A DNA stretch of 64,000 bases from Sphingobacterium faecium (GCF_003054045.1 NZ_QBKH01000011.1:1-64000); one strand, 5' to 3'; positions 53,501-61,681 are shown, counted from the stretch's first letter. Made by a program: numbers and translations. Notes: generated by a model not told the origin, from the sequence alone.

Positions 53501-53876
53501 TATAATTGAGTTCTTGGCTTTTAAAACCGATGGAAGAGAATCTGATCTTTCCACTTTTATTACTGATCGTCAATTGAAACCTTCCATCTTGGGAAGTTTT
53601 GATCTGTAAGTTGTCGGCATCGATGCGAACAGATACTCCTTGCAGTGATGTGCCATCGATGGAGGACACAACTACACCAGTTAGCTCATATTTTACCTGC
53701 CCATTCACCCCGCTGTCCTTGCGGGGTGTCTGAGCGTAAGTACTCAGCATAAAAGCGTTAGACATCAAAGTGAAAAATAACATCTTGCCAATCAGCAAGA
53801 TGCTATCCCCCTTGGATTTAAATAGCTTTTTGAGGTATCCCCAAAGCTTTATTTTATATCTATCATCTGTATTCAT
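50574..53876 (-). CDS. SusC/RagA-family TonB-dependent outer-membrane transporter
   Basis: A 1100-residue outer-membrane protein. A signal peptide ends near residue 50 (LMSNAFMLSTYAQ). A CarboxypepD_reg-like domain (about 65-150) begins YELTGVVVSSIDGTSLQGVS. The plug (about 165-285) shows SIRGQSTIFANDQPLIVVDG and DVLKDAAAASIWGARAGNGV. A beta-barrel occupies the rest, ending QMTIGVSLTY. Together with SusD it forms the uptake complex for an oligomeric nutrient. No glycosidase, peptidase, FecR or sigma gene is adjacent, so the substrate and regulator are unclear. Confidence 0.95.
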   Translation of the reverse strand: MNTDDRYKIKLWGYLKKLFKSKGDSILLIGKMLFFTLMSNAFMLSTYAQTPRKDSGVNGQVKYELTGVVVSSIDGTSLQGVSVRIDADNLQIKTSQDGRFQLTISNKSGKIRFSSIGFKSQELNYTAGVSMTVKLIPEDNKLEEVNVVSTGYQKIPKERATGSFAQADMNYYNTRPASTVLSRLKGLVSGLRFNNEKDISIRGQSTIFANDQPLIVVDGFAYSGDINMLNPEDILSVDVLKDAAAASIWGARAGNGVIVISTKKGVIGQPPVISFNTRISISSVPNLKYAPNYMYAKTYLSAEKLLFDSGRYNSAFDDTQNYPVISPYVQLLYQGQMAEAERLKETLTGYDVRKEISSTFYRNKLLQNYDLNISGGYDKGQYFTSIGYNKDLQTLNHNHGNRLTINMSNTFSISDRIKWTLGLNYIKSKNELDNTVSEVLSGSSFYPYSRFRDTEGNEVPYYPLFSSTWIDELAPQKSFLDWNYWPIQELGRTKNETTAHDIRAYTSLNLKLLKGLTADISSQMQQSFSNNNIVAPQESFLARNMTNQYAQILDGKVVGFNIPIGGIANFSKAQVRSANLRGQLNYNLVGNEWRLDALLGTEISQTNRASDYFRLYGYDAEILTAQPVDYRSYFTLNPYGTTAAIPNYSGQGKGISRFVSSFFNGSFAFRERYIFSLSGRVDGSNYFGVNANQKMVPLWSVGSKWRVSKESFFQNGIFDQFDLRATYGYSGNLASNLTGVTTLQYRSNAGFTGLPYATMVNLGNPDLRWERIGQANFAIDFRLANKWLEGSLEYYLKNGKDMIGDKPFAPSSGVSNMRGNYSTISGEGLDVKLTAHLVNRKSLSVRSDFYFSYTYDQVKAYDIGRTSVMYYTANDNIPRVGYPVHSLYSFEWAGLDPANGGPRIRDVAGNISGDYNELLNNLQAENLIYGGMTRAKYFGSWVNRVQLKNIEVGASILYKLGYVFRKPSLSYAELTSSSKLTGHAEFADRWQVVGDDLKTDVPSFTYPGNQNRDNIYQYSTVNVGNAAHFRLQDVYVSYKLQPDIGGRKTLLRLLCQVENLGLLWKANRWGYDPDYISGNASTLSTYPAPMQMTIGVSLTY

Positions 53877-53918
53877 TGTTGTTAATTTTTTGGGTATAGT
53901 TCCACCATCCCCATTTCA

Positions 53919-53961
53919 TGCCGAGGGTTTACTTGTATCATGTCAGTTGTATCCCTCGGCA
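53919..53961 (-). promoter_or_regulatory. Inverted repeat in the susC leader
   Basis: TGCCGAGGG (53919-53927) and CCCTCGGCA (53953-53961) form a 9-bp perfect inverted repeat with a 25-nt centre, about 45-85 bp upstream of the susC start. It could be a leader structure or a protein-binding palindrome. The GAGGG...CCCTC words resemble those in the control region at 45784-45866. Confidence 0.6.
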
Positions 53962-54014
53962 GAATTGAGATTCACGGGTAGAAAATTTATTTTTAATACT
54001 TCAGCTAGGATCTT

Positions 54015-54698
54015 TTAATAGACGAGCTTTCCTATATGGTCTCTTCTGGTTCTCATAATCACGGTGGTCTGATCTTCCCAGATCAGTTCTACCGACTCGC
54101 CATTTTCAGTAGAGATCGGTCTGCTATCTGTGACAATGGAAAGCTGCTCCACTTTGACATCCAACTGAAAATGATCATTGAGATCGTTACAGATCCGTTG
54201 CTGATACTCTTCAATGGCTGTATCGGTAGGTACGGTGAGTTCATAATGGTAGATCAGCTTTTCTCCGTACTCACAAGATCGGCAAGGGATATACCTGGCT
54301 CGGTCTTGTCCAAACACGATAATCTGTTCTTTTGGAAAGTTGGATGGCAGCCCCAAGGCAAATAGGTACCCTTCATAGATCGATACGCAGACCATCGTGA
54401 TCCGAAGTACATCTTTGCGCGCATCACGCACTATACTGATATAGGGATCGGTCTTTTCCACTGCGGGAACCAGTATCGAATAGTATCGGTCCTCTGGTCT
54501 TTGCACTACAATAGATAGAGGCACATGAGGTACGCGACCTCTGGACCTGACGGGCGTAGGCTTTTTAGATTTCTGTTTTGGTATTGGTGTTGTCATAATG
54601 GGTTCTTTGGTTATTGGAACACGATTTTCGATAAAAAACGAAGACAGTTCTCTCCCTGGGGACAGCGCATAGCTCTCCCTAACACAAGTTTTTTGCAT
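54015..54698 (-). CDS. Hypothetical protein upstream of susC
   Basis: Either 227 residues from 54698 or 193 from the ATG at 54594-54596 (MTTPIPKQKSKKPTPVRSRG). A basic, proline-rich N-terminus is followed by a mixed alpha/beta region (ISIVRDARKDVLRITMVCVS, FPKEQIIVFGQDRARYIPCR, QLDVKVEQLSIVTDSRPIST). No signal peptide, membrane helix or family recognised. It lies 138 bp upstream of susC on the same strand; a functional link is not established. Confidence 0.65.
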   Translation of the reverse strand: MQKTCVRESYALSPGRELSSFFIENRVPITKEPIMTTPIPKQKSKKPTPVRSRGRVPHVPLSIVVQRPEDRYYSILVPAVEKTDPYISIVRDARKDVLRITMVCVSIYEGYLFALGLPSNFPKEQIIVFGQDRARYIPCRSCEYGEKLIYHYELTVPTDTAIEEYQQRICNDLNDHFQLDVKVEQLSIVTDSRPISTENGESVELIWEDQTTVIMRTRRDHIGKLVY

Positions 54699-55278
54699 TG
54701 TTTAATGGTTTACATTGAAGTTGAATCAGGAGCTAAAATTCAGGCAATAAGCAACCTTTTCAACCGACAATGGTTAAAAAATAAACTGGAAAAAATGCAA
54801 TTAAAAGGTCTTCATCAATGGTTATAATATGCTGTACATGATTGCATTTTGAATGGATAGTCAGCATAGTGACTTTGCGCAGCAGATCAACCTGCCGGCT
54901 TGATGATGTTTTTGGTGGTTTGTTTTCTTTGGTACATACTCACAAATTGATGGTTATAATTTGAGAGTCGCGAAATGAAAAGGAACTATAACTTTGGGCC
55001 CTATCCATCGCACTACAAGGCTCTGACCCCTCACGAAACGATACACGATAGAAGCCCAAGAGCTATAGCATGCACCAAAGGTACATAAAATATCTACTTG
55101 GGCATTAAATCTACCGTCTCGTCATGATTAATTGTCAGAGTATGTAGTCGAGACTCTTTTAATTCAATGCCATAAATAATTATAAAATCATTTACAATTC
55201 AAATATAATCAGATTATTAATGCAATCCAAATTTTATCTAATACATTTTATAATCAATTAAGCCCCGAAATTGCTATT
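54699..55278. other. Intergenic region at the edge of the variable segment
   Basis: No gene found over 580 bp. The word GATGGTTATAAT recurs (about 54817 with one mismatch, and about 54951). From about 55100 the composition turns strongly AT-rich. Confidence 0.45.
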
Positions 55279-55821
55279 GTGAAAAAACCAGTTTTAATTA
55301 GCTCAATAGCACTGTACATCATTAATAAAATCAAAGTAATTAGAATCTCCCTTGATCTAACTACTAGAGATATTCAAAAAATATTAGAACTCAGTGATGA
55401 TGGAAATATTTTAGGAGCGATAGAAAGTAACTTGAATCCTGCCAAATATCACGACGAGCATTTAAACAAACTTGCTAAAGCATTTACAATTAAGTCCAAA
55501 GAAAAAAGCTTAAACACGTCTTACGATATTAATGATTTCTATCCTCCAATAGATTTTGAGGAAAAAATGGTTGAGAAAATCGTTATTAAAATTAAACCAA
55601 CAGAACTTAAACAGACTGATGTTCTTTATATATTATTAGCTGAGGAAAAAGACTCCTTTTTTGATGAATGGCATTCTGCGAAAGAAATTGCTCATCATTG
55701 TGGTTCAAAAGCTGAAAAGAATTGGGAAGCAAAAGATTTTACAGCAATCATTGAAGCTACGGTTAAAAAAGGAACTTTATTAAGGAAGAGTGACGACGAA
55801 GCTCTTTTCAAAAGACCATAA
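55279..55821 (+). CDS. HTH-like hypothetical protein
   Basis: 180 residues from a GTG start at 55279 (no better ATG upstream). About residues 12-70 resemble an XRE-type helix-turn-helix (INKIKVIRISLDLTTRDIQK, LSDDGNILGAIESN). The C-terminal half is helical and charged (KPTELKQTDVLYILLAEEKD, EWHSAKEIAHHCGSKAEKNW). It is followed after 30 bp by a longer gene with a related N-terminal segment, so the two form a pair. AT-rich codon use points to horizontal transfer. The function is unknown. Confidence 0.65.
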   Translation: MKKPVLISSIALYIINKIKVIRISLDLTTRDIQKILELSDDGNILGAIESNLNPAKYHDEHLNKLAKAFTIKSKEKSLNTSYDINDFYPPIDFEEKMVEKIVIKIKPTELKQTDVLYILLAEEKDSFFDEWHSAKEIAHHCGSKAEKNWEAKDFTAIIEATVKKGTLLRKSDDEALFKRP

Positions 55822-55851
55822 AAAATCATTATCTTTGTTTATCGATTAATT

Positions 55852-57069
55852 ATGGCCGCAAAGAGAAAAAAAATCGTTTATACTACCTTTCCTGCATTTT
55901 CATTTGATAAGGTAATGTTTTTTCATAAAATCAGAACTGAGAAGGGATATTCTGCTTTTGAATGTTCATTTATGATTGGTAAGAATAATTTCTTAATCCG
56001 TGATGCCGAAAATCCGTTAAAAAAAACTTTAATAGATGCAGAAGATAGTCTAGTTCTGGCAAAGTTATTTAGACTAGAACGTTATAATCCTCCCTGCAAT
56101 CCAATAGATTATTACAAGTTAGATGTCACTTTCAGTATAGTTGAACGGAAGAAAATGCAGTGGGAAATTGTCATTGCAAACGATGAAATTAAACCACTTA
56201 GAGCTCTGAAAATTATTGAGGAAGATAAAGAAATTGAATTACCGACCTCGTCGTTCCTCAGCACATATGATGCTGTTCAGGAGTATTTCAAGAAATTAGT
56301 AGCTGAAGGTTATTTCAATTCTGCAAGGACTGCATTGGATATATTAAATAAGTATAGAGAGTCTGTAGAGTTTGGTCCGGATTTTCATCCACGATATCTG
56401 ATCAAAAATATCCGTTACTATCTTAATAAAAAATCTGGTGAGCCAATCTTATTCGATCGAAGGACGAATCAGTTCTCAAGACGATTGTATTTTAAACCCT
56501 TTAATTTCGAAATCTTATCGTCAAATGGTTTGATTTCGAAAACATTCTTAAGTGCAGGTATCAATACATTTCAAGAAGCGAGTAACTGGGTTAGCAATCT
56601 GCCATATCGTCGCAATCACGATAAGGAAAATGAATTAGCACTATTTAAAGATCTGTGTGGCACTTGCAGTACAAAGCACGCGCTATTGAAAAGATTAGCT
56701 GATGAAAATGGAAAACATGGGCTAAAACTCATACTGGGATTATTCAAAATGGGTGGTAATAACACACCTGCTATTAAAGAGTTACTGCAAGAGCACGATT
56801 TACCGTACATTCCGGAAGCTCATAACTATTTACGTGTATCTAACTACATCATGGATTTTACAGGAATCGGGATAAACGAAACTAAATTTGAGCTGGATAT
56901 ACTTAAAGAAATCGAAATACAAGCAGATCAAATAACCGATTTCAAAGTACAGTATCATCGCGAATACCTCGCTCAATGGATTGAAGATTACAAAATCCCC
57001 TACTCTCTTGACGAACTATGGTCTATCAGAGAGGAATGTATAGGGCTGATAGGGAATGTAAAACAATAA
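55852..57069 (+). CDS. HTH-like protein fused to a transglutaminase-like domain
   Basis: A 405-residue protein. The N-terminus (FDKVMFFHKIRTEKGYSAFE, CSFMIGKNNFLIRDAENPL) resembles the HTH-like start of the preceding gene. The C-terminal third carries a Cys/His/Asp arrangement: LCGTCSTKHALLKRLADENG near residue 270, IPEAHNYLRVSNYIMDFTG near 320-338. I recognise it as a conserved hypothetical transglutaminase-like (cysteine protease fold) module in Bacteroidota. The fusion suggests a DNA-linked or toxin/protease effector with a regulatory partner upstream (inferred). Confidence 0.7.
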   Translation: MAAKRKKIVYTTFPAFSFDKVMFFHKIRTEKGYSAFECSFMIGKNNFLIRDAENPLKKTLIDAEDSLVLAKLFRLERYNPPCNPIDYYKLDVTFSIVERKKMQWEIVIANDEIKPLRALKIIEEDKEIELPTSSFLSTYDAVQEYFKKLVAEGYFNSARTALDILNKYRESVEFGPDFHPRYLIKNIRYYLNKKSGEPILFDRRTNQFSRRLYFKPFNFEILSSNGLISKTFLSAGINTFQEASNWVSNLPYRRNHDKENELALFKDLCGTCSTKHALLKRLADENGKHGLKLILGLFKMGGNNTPAIKELLQEHDLPYIPEAHNYLRVSNYIMDFTGIGINETKFELDILKEIEIQADQITDFKVQYHREYLAQWIEDYKIPYSLDELWSIREECIGLIGNVKQ

Positions 57070-57139
57070 TTATAAGGAAAGTTTCAATTACAAGTTTTAG
57101 AAAAAAAATACTGGAAAATACGTTTAAAATTAAAAATTC

Positions 57140-57487
57140 ATGATAAAACAATTGGCAATACTAATAACTTTTCTTGTACTATCATTTGATGGGGTAGCAC
57201 AGTCAAACAATACTTCAAACTTCGCATCGGATATCACAAGAACAATTAAACTCCCGACCCGAAAAGAAGTTGGCAAAAAGAAACTTTTGGGAAAGTATCG
57301 GTTTACTGTAGATGTCGACGGGAGATTAAAAGATATTACAGTTAAAGACAGTATGGGCTACGGTATTGATGAAGACATCATAAAAAAACTTTATGAAGCA
57401 AAAAATTGGAAAGTTGCGGAAATTAATGGTGAAAAAAGGGCCATCTCATATACATTACCAATTCTTCTAACATTACCTAAAAAATGA
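57140..57487 (+). CDS. TonB C-terminal-domain protein, secreted
   Basis: A 115-residue protein with a signal peptide (QLAILITFLVLSFDGVAQ) and a TonB-C-like domain (about 45-115: KYRFTVDVDGRLKDITVKDS, LYEAKNWKVAEINGEKRAIS, YTLPILLTLP). It lacks the usual N-terminal membrane anchor and proline-rich stretch of a working TonB, so it is probably a stand-alone periplasmic protein. It stands alone, about 350 bp before an IS element. The gap up to 57755 has no gene. Confidence 0.75.
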   Translation: MIKQLAILITFLVLSFDGVAQSNNTSNFASDITRTIKLPTRKEVGKKKLLGKYRFTVDVDGRLKDITVKDSMGYGIDEDIIKKLYEAKNWKVAEINGEKRAISYTLPILLTLPKK

Positions 57488-57781
57488 GATTTGAAACAAA
57501 TATAATAATTTTCTATTCACAACTATTGCCAAAAACTAAAAACCTGAATAGTTACGTCTTTTATTAGTAATGTGAGCCTTTTAATAATAGCAAATCTAAA
57601 GGACGCTAATGAGTTGAAAAAAAACTAAAATTTTAAAAACCTATCTGTGAGATTTTTTTGTGCTCATTTGGGAAATTTATGATATGGGCTTTTATTTTTT
57701 TTTTCATTATATCAATCATAACAGCTATTTCGTTAATTATTTTATTTATGATATCAGTAGCGTCCTAAATAAATAAAAAAA

Positions 57782-57841
57782 GGCGGTGAATTTGTATAGC
57801 ATAGATTGCTATATTTATTTCTCTAAAAATCATGCACCGCC
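57782..57841 (+). promoter_or_regulatory. Leader hairpin of the IS transposase
   Basis: GGCGGTG (57782-57788) pairs with CACCGCC (57835-57841), which directly precedes the ATG at 57842. Nested inside, TATAGC (57795-57800) pairs with GCTATA (57808-57813). When transcribed from outside, this structure would bury the translation start; a transcript starting inside the element would lack the left arm. Confidence 0.6.
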
Positions 57842-59011
57842 ATGGTAAATATAAACGTATTTTCTCAAATTCTAGGTCTAGTTGACCGTGACATTTTCAA
57901 CAGATTGGTTCAGAAATACCAGTCCGACACACATCACAAGGGTATAAACAGCTGGACCCACTTTGTTAGCATGCTATTTTGCCAGTTATCCTCGGCCGAT
58001 TCTGTTCGGGATATTTCCAATGGGCTTCGCAGTACTACGGGCAATATGAGTTATATGGGTCTTTCCAGGACGCCAAGCAAATCTAACCTATCCTATATGA
58101 ACTCGCATCGTGACCATAGTCTTTTCAGGGATCTTTATTATGGTCTTTTAGATCTGCTCTGGAACAGGGATCCTCACAGGCGAGCTGAGCTGCGGAGATT
58201 GAAGAGTAAGATTCTGTTGATGGACGCCACGATCATTCCTTTATGCCTGAGTGCATTTGATTGGGCGAAGTTCCGAAGTGCAAAAGGAGCGGTTAAACTT
58301 CATACGATATTGGATTATGATGGCTGTATGCCTACTTTCGTGCATATTACAGATGGTAAACAACATGAATCCAAAGTAGCCAAAACCTTCTCTTTTCCTC
58401 AAGGATGTGTTCTTGTGGTAGATCGGGGATATGTAGATTACGCCTGGATGAACATTTTGGACAGCACCGGCTGTTTCTTTGTTACCAGAAGCAAATCCAA
58501 CATGAAGTACACTGTGATCAAAACAATTAAGAGTGAGGCTCTAATGGAAGGTGGAATAATTGAAGATCAGACCATTGAGCTAGTTGGATTACCAATTGTA
58601 GGGTATGGAGGAAAGAAGATACGCCAGGTTCGTGTTTTGGACAGCACTAAAAACGTAGTGTATGAGTTCTTAACAAACAATTTTAGTTGGAAACCCAAGA
58701 CAGTAGCATCTCTTTACAAGGAACGGTGGGAGATTGAAACATTCTTCAAAAATCTAAAACAAAGACTAAAGGTCACCAGTTTTGTAGGCACATCCCAAAA
58801 TGCGGTGTTTAAACAAATATGGACCGCATTGATCGGAATATTACTCTTCAAGTATATCCAAAAGAAGGCTAAATACGATTGGAATCTATCGAATCTGGTC
58901 AACTTTATACGATTAAATATTTTTGTAAAAATAGACCTATGGAAATGGGCCAATGATTCGTTCATTTCAGCAAGATCTCCTAATAAAAAGGGACAGTTTG
59001 TCCTCTTTTAA
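57842..59011 (+). CDS. IS4-family DDE transposase
   Basis: A 389-residue transposase. An N-terminal DUF4372-like region (INVFSQILGLVDRDIFNRLV) is followed by DDE residues in ILLMDATIIPLCLSAFDWAK (first Asp), VLVVDRGYVDYAWMNI (second Asp) and YKERWEIETFFKNLKQRLKV (the Y-x2-RW-x-IE-x-FFK-x-LKQ signature with the Glu). The length is complete and there is no frameshift, so the element may be active. The start codon is immediately preceded by the right arm of a leader hairpin. Confidence 0.94.
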   Translation: MVNINVFSQILGLVDRDIFNRLVQKYQSDTHHKGINSWTHFVSMLFCQLSSADSVRDISNGLRSTTGNMSYMGLSRTPSKSNLSYMNSHRDHSLFRDLYYGLLDLLWNRDPHRRAELRRLKSKILLMDATIIPLCLSAFDWAKFRSAKGAVKLHTILDYDGCMPTFVHITDGKQHESKVAKTFSFPQGCVLVVDRGYVDYAWMNILDSTGCFFVTRSKSNMKYTVIKTIKSEALMEGGIIEDQTIELVGLPIVGYGGKKIRQVRVLDSTKNVVYEFLTNNFSWKPKTVASLYKERWEIETFFKNLKQRLKVTSFVGTSQNAVFKQIWTALIGILLFKYIQKKAKYDWNLSNLVNFIRLNIFVKIDLWKWANDSFISARSPNKKGQFVLF

Positions 59012-59094
59012 TCGAAAAGGTAGGGTTACTTTTTTTAAAAACAGCTAAATCTAAATTATTTGAAGATAAGGATAGATTTTTTATACGCTAAAAT

Positions 59095-59274
59095 TTATTT
59101 AAGACAGTACTGATTTGCCCCACCTTCATAAAATGGATCTTCATTTTGAATACCATCGACTTCCCATACGCAAACAGGACAATCTTGAAAAGTATTAATT
59201 GGCTTATCAATAAAAGTAAAATAGCCACAACAAGGGCATTGGTATCTCCCAAATCTATTTTGCTTAATTTCCAT
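59095..59274 (-). CDS. Cysteine-rich CPCC-family protein
   Basis: A 59-residue protein from the ATG at 59272-59274 (MEIKQNRFGRYQCPCCGYFT), ending at TAA 59095. It shows the CPCC domain: CPCCGYFTF, DCPVCVWEVDGIQ, then the DPFYEGGAN signature. It stops soon after GGAN (QYCLK), where many relatives continue, so it may be 3'-truncated. CPCC proteins are zinc-ribbon-like and often accompany polymorphic toxin immunity genes. Confidence 0.75.
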   Translation of the reverse strand: MEIKQNRFGRYQCPCCGYFTFIDKPINTFQDCPVCVWEVDGIQNEDPFYEGGANQYCLK

Positions 59275-59313
59275 ATTTTGAAACTTGATTTAAATAGTAA
59301 TATTAGCAAAAAT

Positions 59314-59562
59314 TCAACTTATTTCATTGTCAAATTTTATAAAATTTTCTCCATACGAATACCCAACATCCAAACTATCAATAATAAAATGCGACAAGAA
59401 TCCTTTTTTTTGCAATCTATTTTTATATGTATATTGATTTACTACATCCAGAAGTGCATTAAGAGATTCCCTTTCCTGGTCGATTATGTCGGTCTTATTT
59501 AATGCACAGTTTATTACATCTATCAAATTTTGCTTCTTTTCTGAGAATACTGATATATCCAT
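59314..59562 (-). CDS. Small helical hypothetical protein
   Basis: An 82-residue protein (MDISVFSEKKQNLIDVINCA, then LNKTDIIDQERESLNALLDV). Two amphipathic helices are followed by an aromatic tail (LDVGYSYGENFIKFDNEIS). The size and setting recall immunity-protein arrays in Bacteroidota. No family assigned. It lies upstream of the CPCC gene on the same strand with a 39-bp gap. Confidence 0.6.
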   Translation of the reverse strand: MDISVFSEKKQNLIDVINCALNKTDIIDQERESLNALLDVVNQYTYKNRLQKKGFLSHFIIDSLDVGYSYGENFIKFDNEIS

Positions 59563-59647
59563 TTATCTTAAATTAAAATTAGAAACTACACGACCTCGGA
59601 CTTCGCTGGTATACTTTATTAAAGCTACCAAAATATTTACTAGAGAT

Positions 59648-60184
59648 TTAACTTTCATTCTCCCAACTTGTTCTCGTCAATGCAAACCAATCTGTGAGGT
59701 CGCATTCATAGTCAAAAGTTTCTTGCAAGTCAAAGCCTACTTTAATAAAACCTTCTTTGAATTCACATTTTTTGGGTCTGTTATTGCATAAATTTTATCA
59801 CCATTAAGGCTTGTAAATCCATAATCCGGTATTGCGACTGATGCTTCGGTAGCAAAACCTTTGCCCCAATGTTTTCTTTTAAATCTATAACCAACCTCGT
59901 AGAAATTAACGTGATTATTTAAAGGTTCTCTGAAATATTTTAATCCATCCCATCCCATACATTCGTTAGTTACTTTTTCAACAACTGCCTAACGAGCAAT
60001 CCCATTTTCAGCATATTGCTTTTTTAGCATTTCAATTACTTTCGTTATTTCGTCAATAGATTTAACAGGACTGTTTTCAATATATAAATGAACTTCTGGA
60101 TCAGAATCCATTTCAAACAAATCACCTTGGTCTATATTCTAACTCTAATAAAATTAGTCGTTCCGCTTCTATAAACATATCCAT
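59648..60184 (-). pseudogene. GNAT (RimJ/RimL-type) acetyltransferase with at least three lesions
   Basis: Reading from the ATG at 60182-60184: FIEAERLILLELEYR, then a one-base insertion near 60140. Next comes GDLFEMDSDPEVHLYIENSP and LKKQYAENGIAR, then a TAG where Trp is expected. The frame continues VVEKVTNECMGWDGLKYFRE and GYRFKRKHWGKGFATEASVA. A last shift near 59725 leads to VGFDLQETFDYECDLTDWFA and a stop at 59648. The full length of a normal acetyltransferase is recoverable, so decay is recent. Confidence 0.88.
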
Positions 60185-60476
60185 TATGAATTGGTAAAAT
60201 TGCTTTATCAACATCTAATTTAAGAAAAAAGCCAATGTGATTAACATTGAACCTTCTTGACGACTTTATTGTTTTCAGAGCTGTGCATATAGCAATGTCT
60301 ATTTCCTTAAATTTGTATGCTGCATCTTCTTTCCCATGGTTTACATTTCCATATGAATTTACTTAAGATAAAGTGCATAGACATAAACCTCCATTACTTT
60401 GATTAATCAATTTCTCAATGTTGGGATCAATGTTCTCCACATGCAAAGCTTCTACAATTCGAAGAAAACTCTCCCA
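60132..60476 (-). pseudogene. Decayed unknown gene
   Basis: One frame reads coherent protein on both sides of a TAA at 60363-60365: ESFLRIVEALHVENIDPNIE, KLINQSNGGLCLCTLS, stop, VNSYGNVNHGKEDAAYKFKE, IDIAICTALKTIKSSRRFNV and NHIGFFLKLDVDKAILPIHN, ending at 60132. No start lies in the open part. Family unknown. Its 3' end overlaps the 5' part of the acetyltransferase pseudogene by about 50 bp. Confidence 0.55.
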
Positions 60477-60486
60477 TTACGATACA

Positions 60487-60726
60487 TTAAACAACAAATC
60501 GTCTCTTAAACAACGCCAACTCTCCTACTATAACATCTGGCCATCGAGCAAAACCTTGTCTAATAATCTCTTCCCCATCAACTATGGTAAATAACTGGGA
60601 GATACTAAAAGCGGACTCTCGGATACCTGCAATCTGTCTAAAAGTTAGCTGTGCTCTGCTTTTTGCAGTTTTGACAACTGTAGGATGATTTAGTATATAT
60701 TCTTGGTGTATTTGTTTTAAATTCAT
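60487..60726 (-). CDS. Small hypothetical protein
   Basis: A 79-residue protein (MNLKQIHQEYILNHPTVVKT, then RAQLTFRQIAGIRESAFSIS) ending GELALFKRRFVV. No hydrophobic helix. It follows the 77-residue gene by 30 bp on the same strand, so they form a pair. Family unknown. Confidence 0.6.
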   Translation of the reverse strand: MNLKQIHQEYILNHPTVVKTAKSRAQLTFRQIAGIRESAFSISQLFTIVDGEEIIRQGFARWPDVIVGELALFKRRFVV

Positions 60727-60756
60727 CTGTATAGTTTTTTAAAATTAAAAGATCAA

Positions 60757-60990
60757 TCACAAAACTCTTAAGAGTTTCCCTTCTAACACTTCCTCTGGTA
60801 CATCAAGGATCTGCTCAATCACTACTGTTGCAGACTCTTCCTTAAATTCACTCATAAACGCCCACAGGTCGTTTACTTTTGTCGGGACAAAATGCTGTAT
60901 AACATGATCCACACTATTGTCAGACTTCAGGATATTGTATCCCTTAGGCTTTAAGTCCTTCAAGATCCCGATTGTCAATGGTACATTCAT
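60757..60990 (-). CDS. Small hypothetical protein
   Basis: A 77-residue protein (MNVPLTIGILKDLKPKGYNI, then SVDHVIQHFVPTKVNDLWAF) with an acidic C-terminal part (VVIEQILDVPEEVLEGKLLR). Soluble. The first gene of a two-gene minus-strand unit. No family recognised. Confidence 0.6.
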   Translation of the reverse strand: MNVPLTIGILKDLKPKGYNILKSDNSVDHVIQHFVPTKVNDLWAFMSEFKEESATVVIEQILDVPEEVLEGKLLRVL

Positions 60991-61681
60991 CGCAATTAGT
61001 ATTTATCGTTTTCACCTTTTTCCAACAGGGTTACACTTTTGTATCCGCTCACGTTACTATAGAGCGCATTCTCAGTAACCCTCCCCTGCTTTGATTCAAT
61101 ATTGAACAGGATGAACACGCAAGAATGTTGAGCAACCGGTTATCTTATATCGTGTCCATCCTTATTCAATATCCAAAGATAAATAATAAAACTAAATATA
61201 TTAGTTTTAATTTGCTATAATTTTTAGTTTTGTTGGTTTTAATTGAATATCTGCACTTTATAAAACTGAGATACGGTTTCCTGCAAATATTTTTTTCAAT
61301 ATTTCCGAAAATTAACAGAATATTAAAAAATACAAAGTTAAAATCAACAACAAAGCTTGTTTTTCATAAAAGGTCTGCATATCTTAGGAGAAGCAATTAT
61401 TAACAAGTGATAAGCTAAATTGGAATTATAACTTTTAATTTTTTTTTATTTACATATACTATATCTCAGATGTATTAAAAAAATTAAAATCATAAGAATC
61501 TTCAAAGATTTCAAGAATAGTAAAATTGTAACATCTGAAATCAAAGAATTTATTAAAAAATATGATCGAAATTCAGTTAAAAGAAATTGTTGATGAAAAG
61601 CAAAAATATTCATCATAAAAGAGTTTAAAATTTATTTTGATAAAAATAAAGTAAATGTAGTGATAACAATTATTTAAATAC
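60991..61681. other. AT-rich intergenic region with two inverted repeats
   Basis: No gene. GGGTTAC (about 61040) is mirrored by GTAACCC (about 61076). ATATTGAACAGGATGAACAC (61101-61120) is mirrored by GTGTCCATCCTTATTCAATA (61154-61173) with a few mismatches, enclosing about 33 bp. Between 61200 and 61680 the sequence is very AT-rich with no stable hairpin; an RNA gene for the downstream system cannot be excluded. Confidence 0.5.

Larger units (their letters stand above)
57756..59030 (+). mobile_element. IS4-family insertion sequence (approximate ends)
   Basis: About 1.27 kb with one transposase gene. Candidate imperfect terminal repeats begin AGTAGCGTCCTA (57756) on the left and, read inward, AGTAACCCTACC (complement of 59019-59030) on the right, agreeing at AGTA and CCTA. 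No target duplication is evident, so the ends are tentative. Confidence 0.6.

Noticed and set aside
59088..59309. A 73-codon minus-strand hydrophobic frame
   Set aside because: It overlaps the CPCC gene in another frame; the CPCC frame has clear Cys motifs and this one does not.
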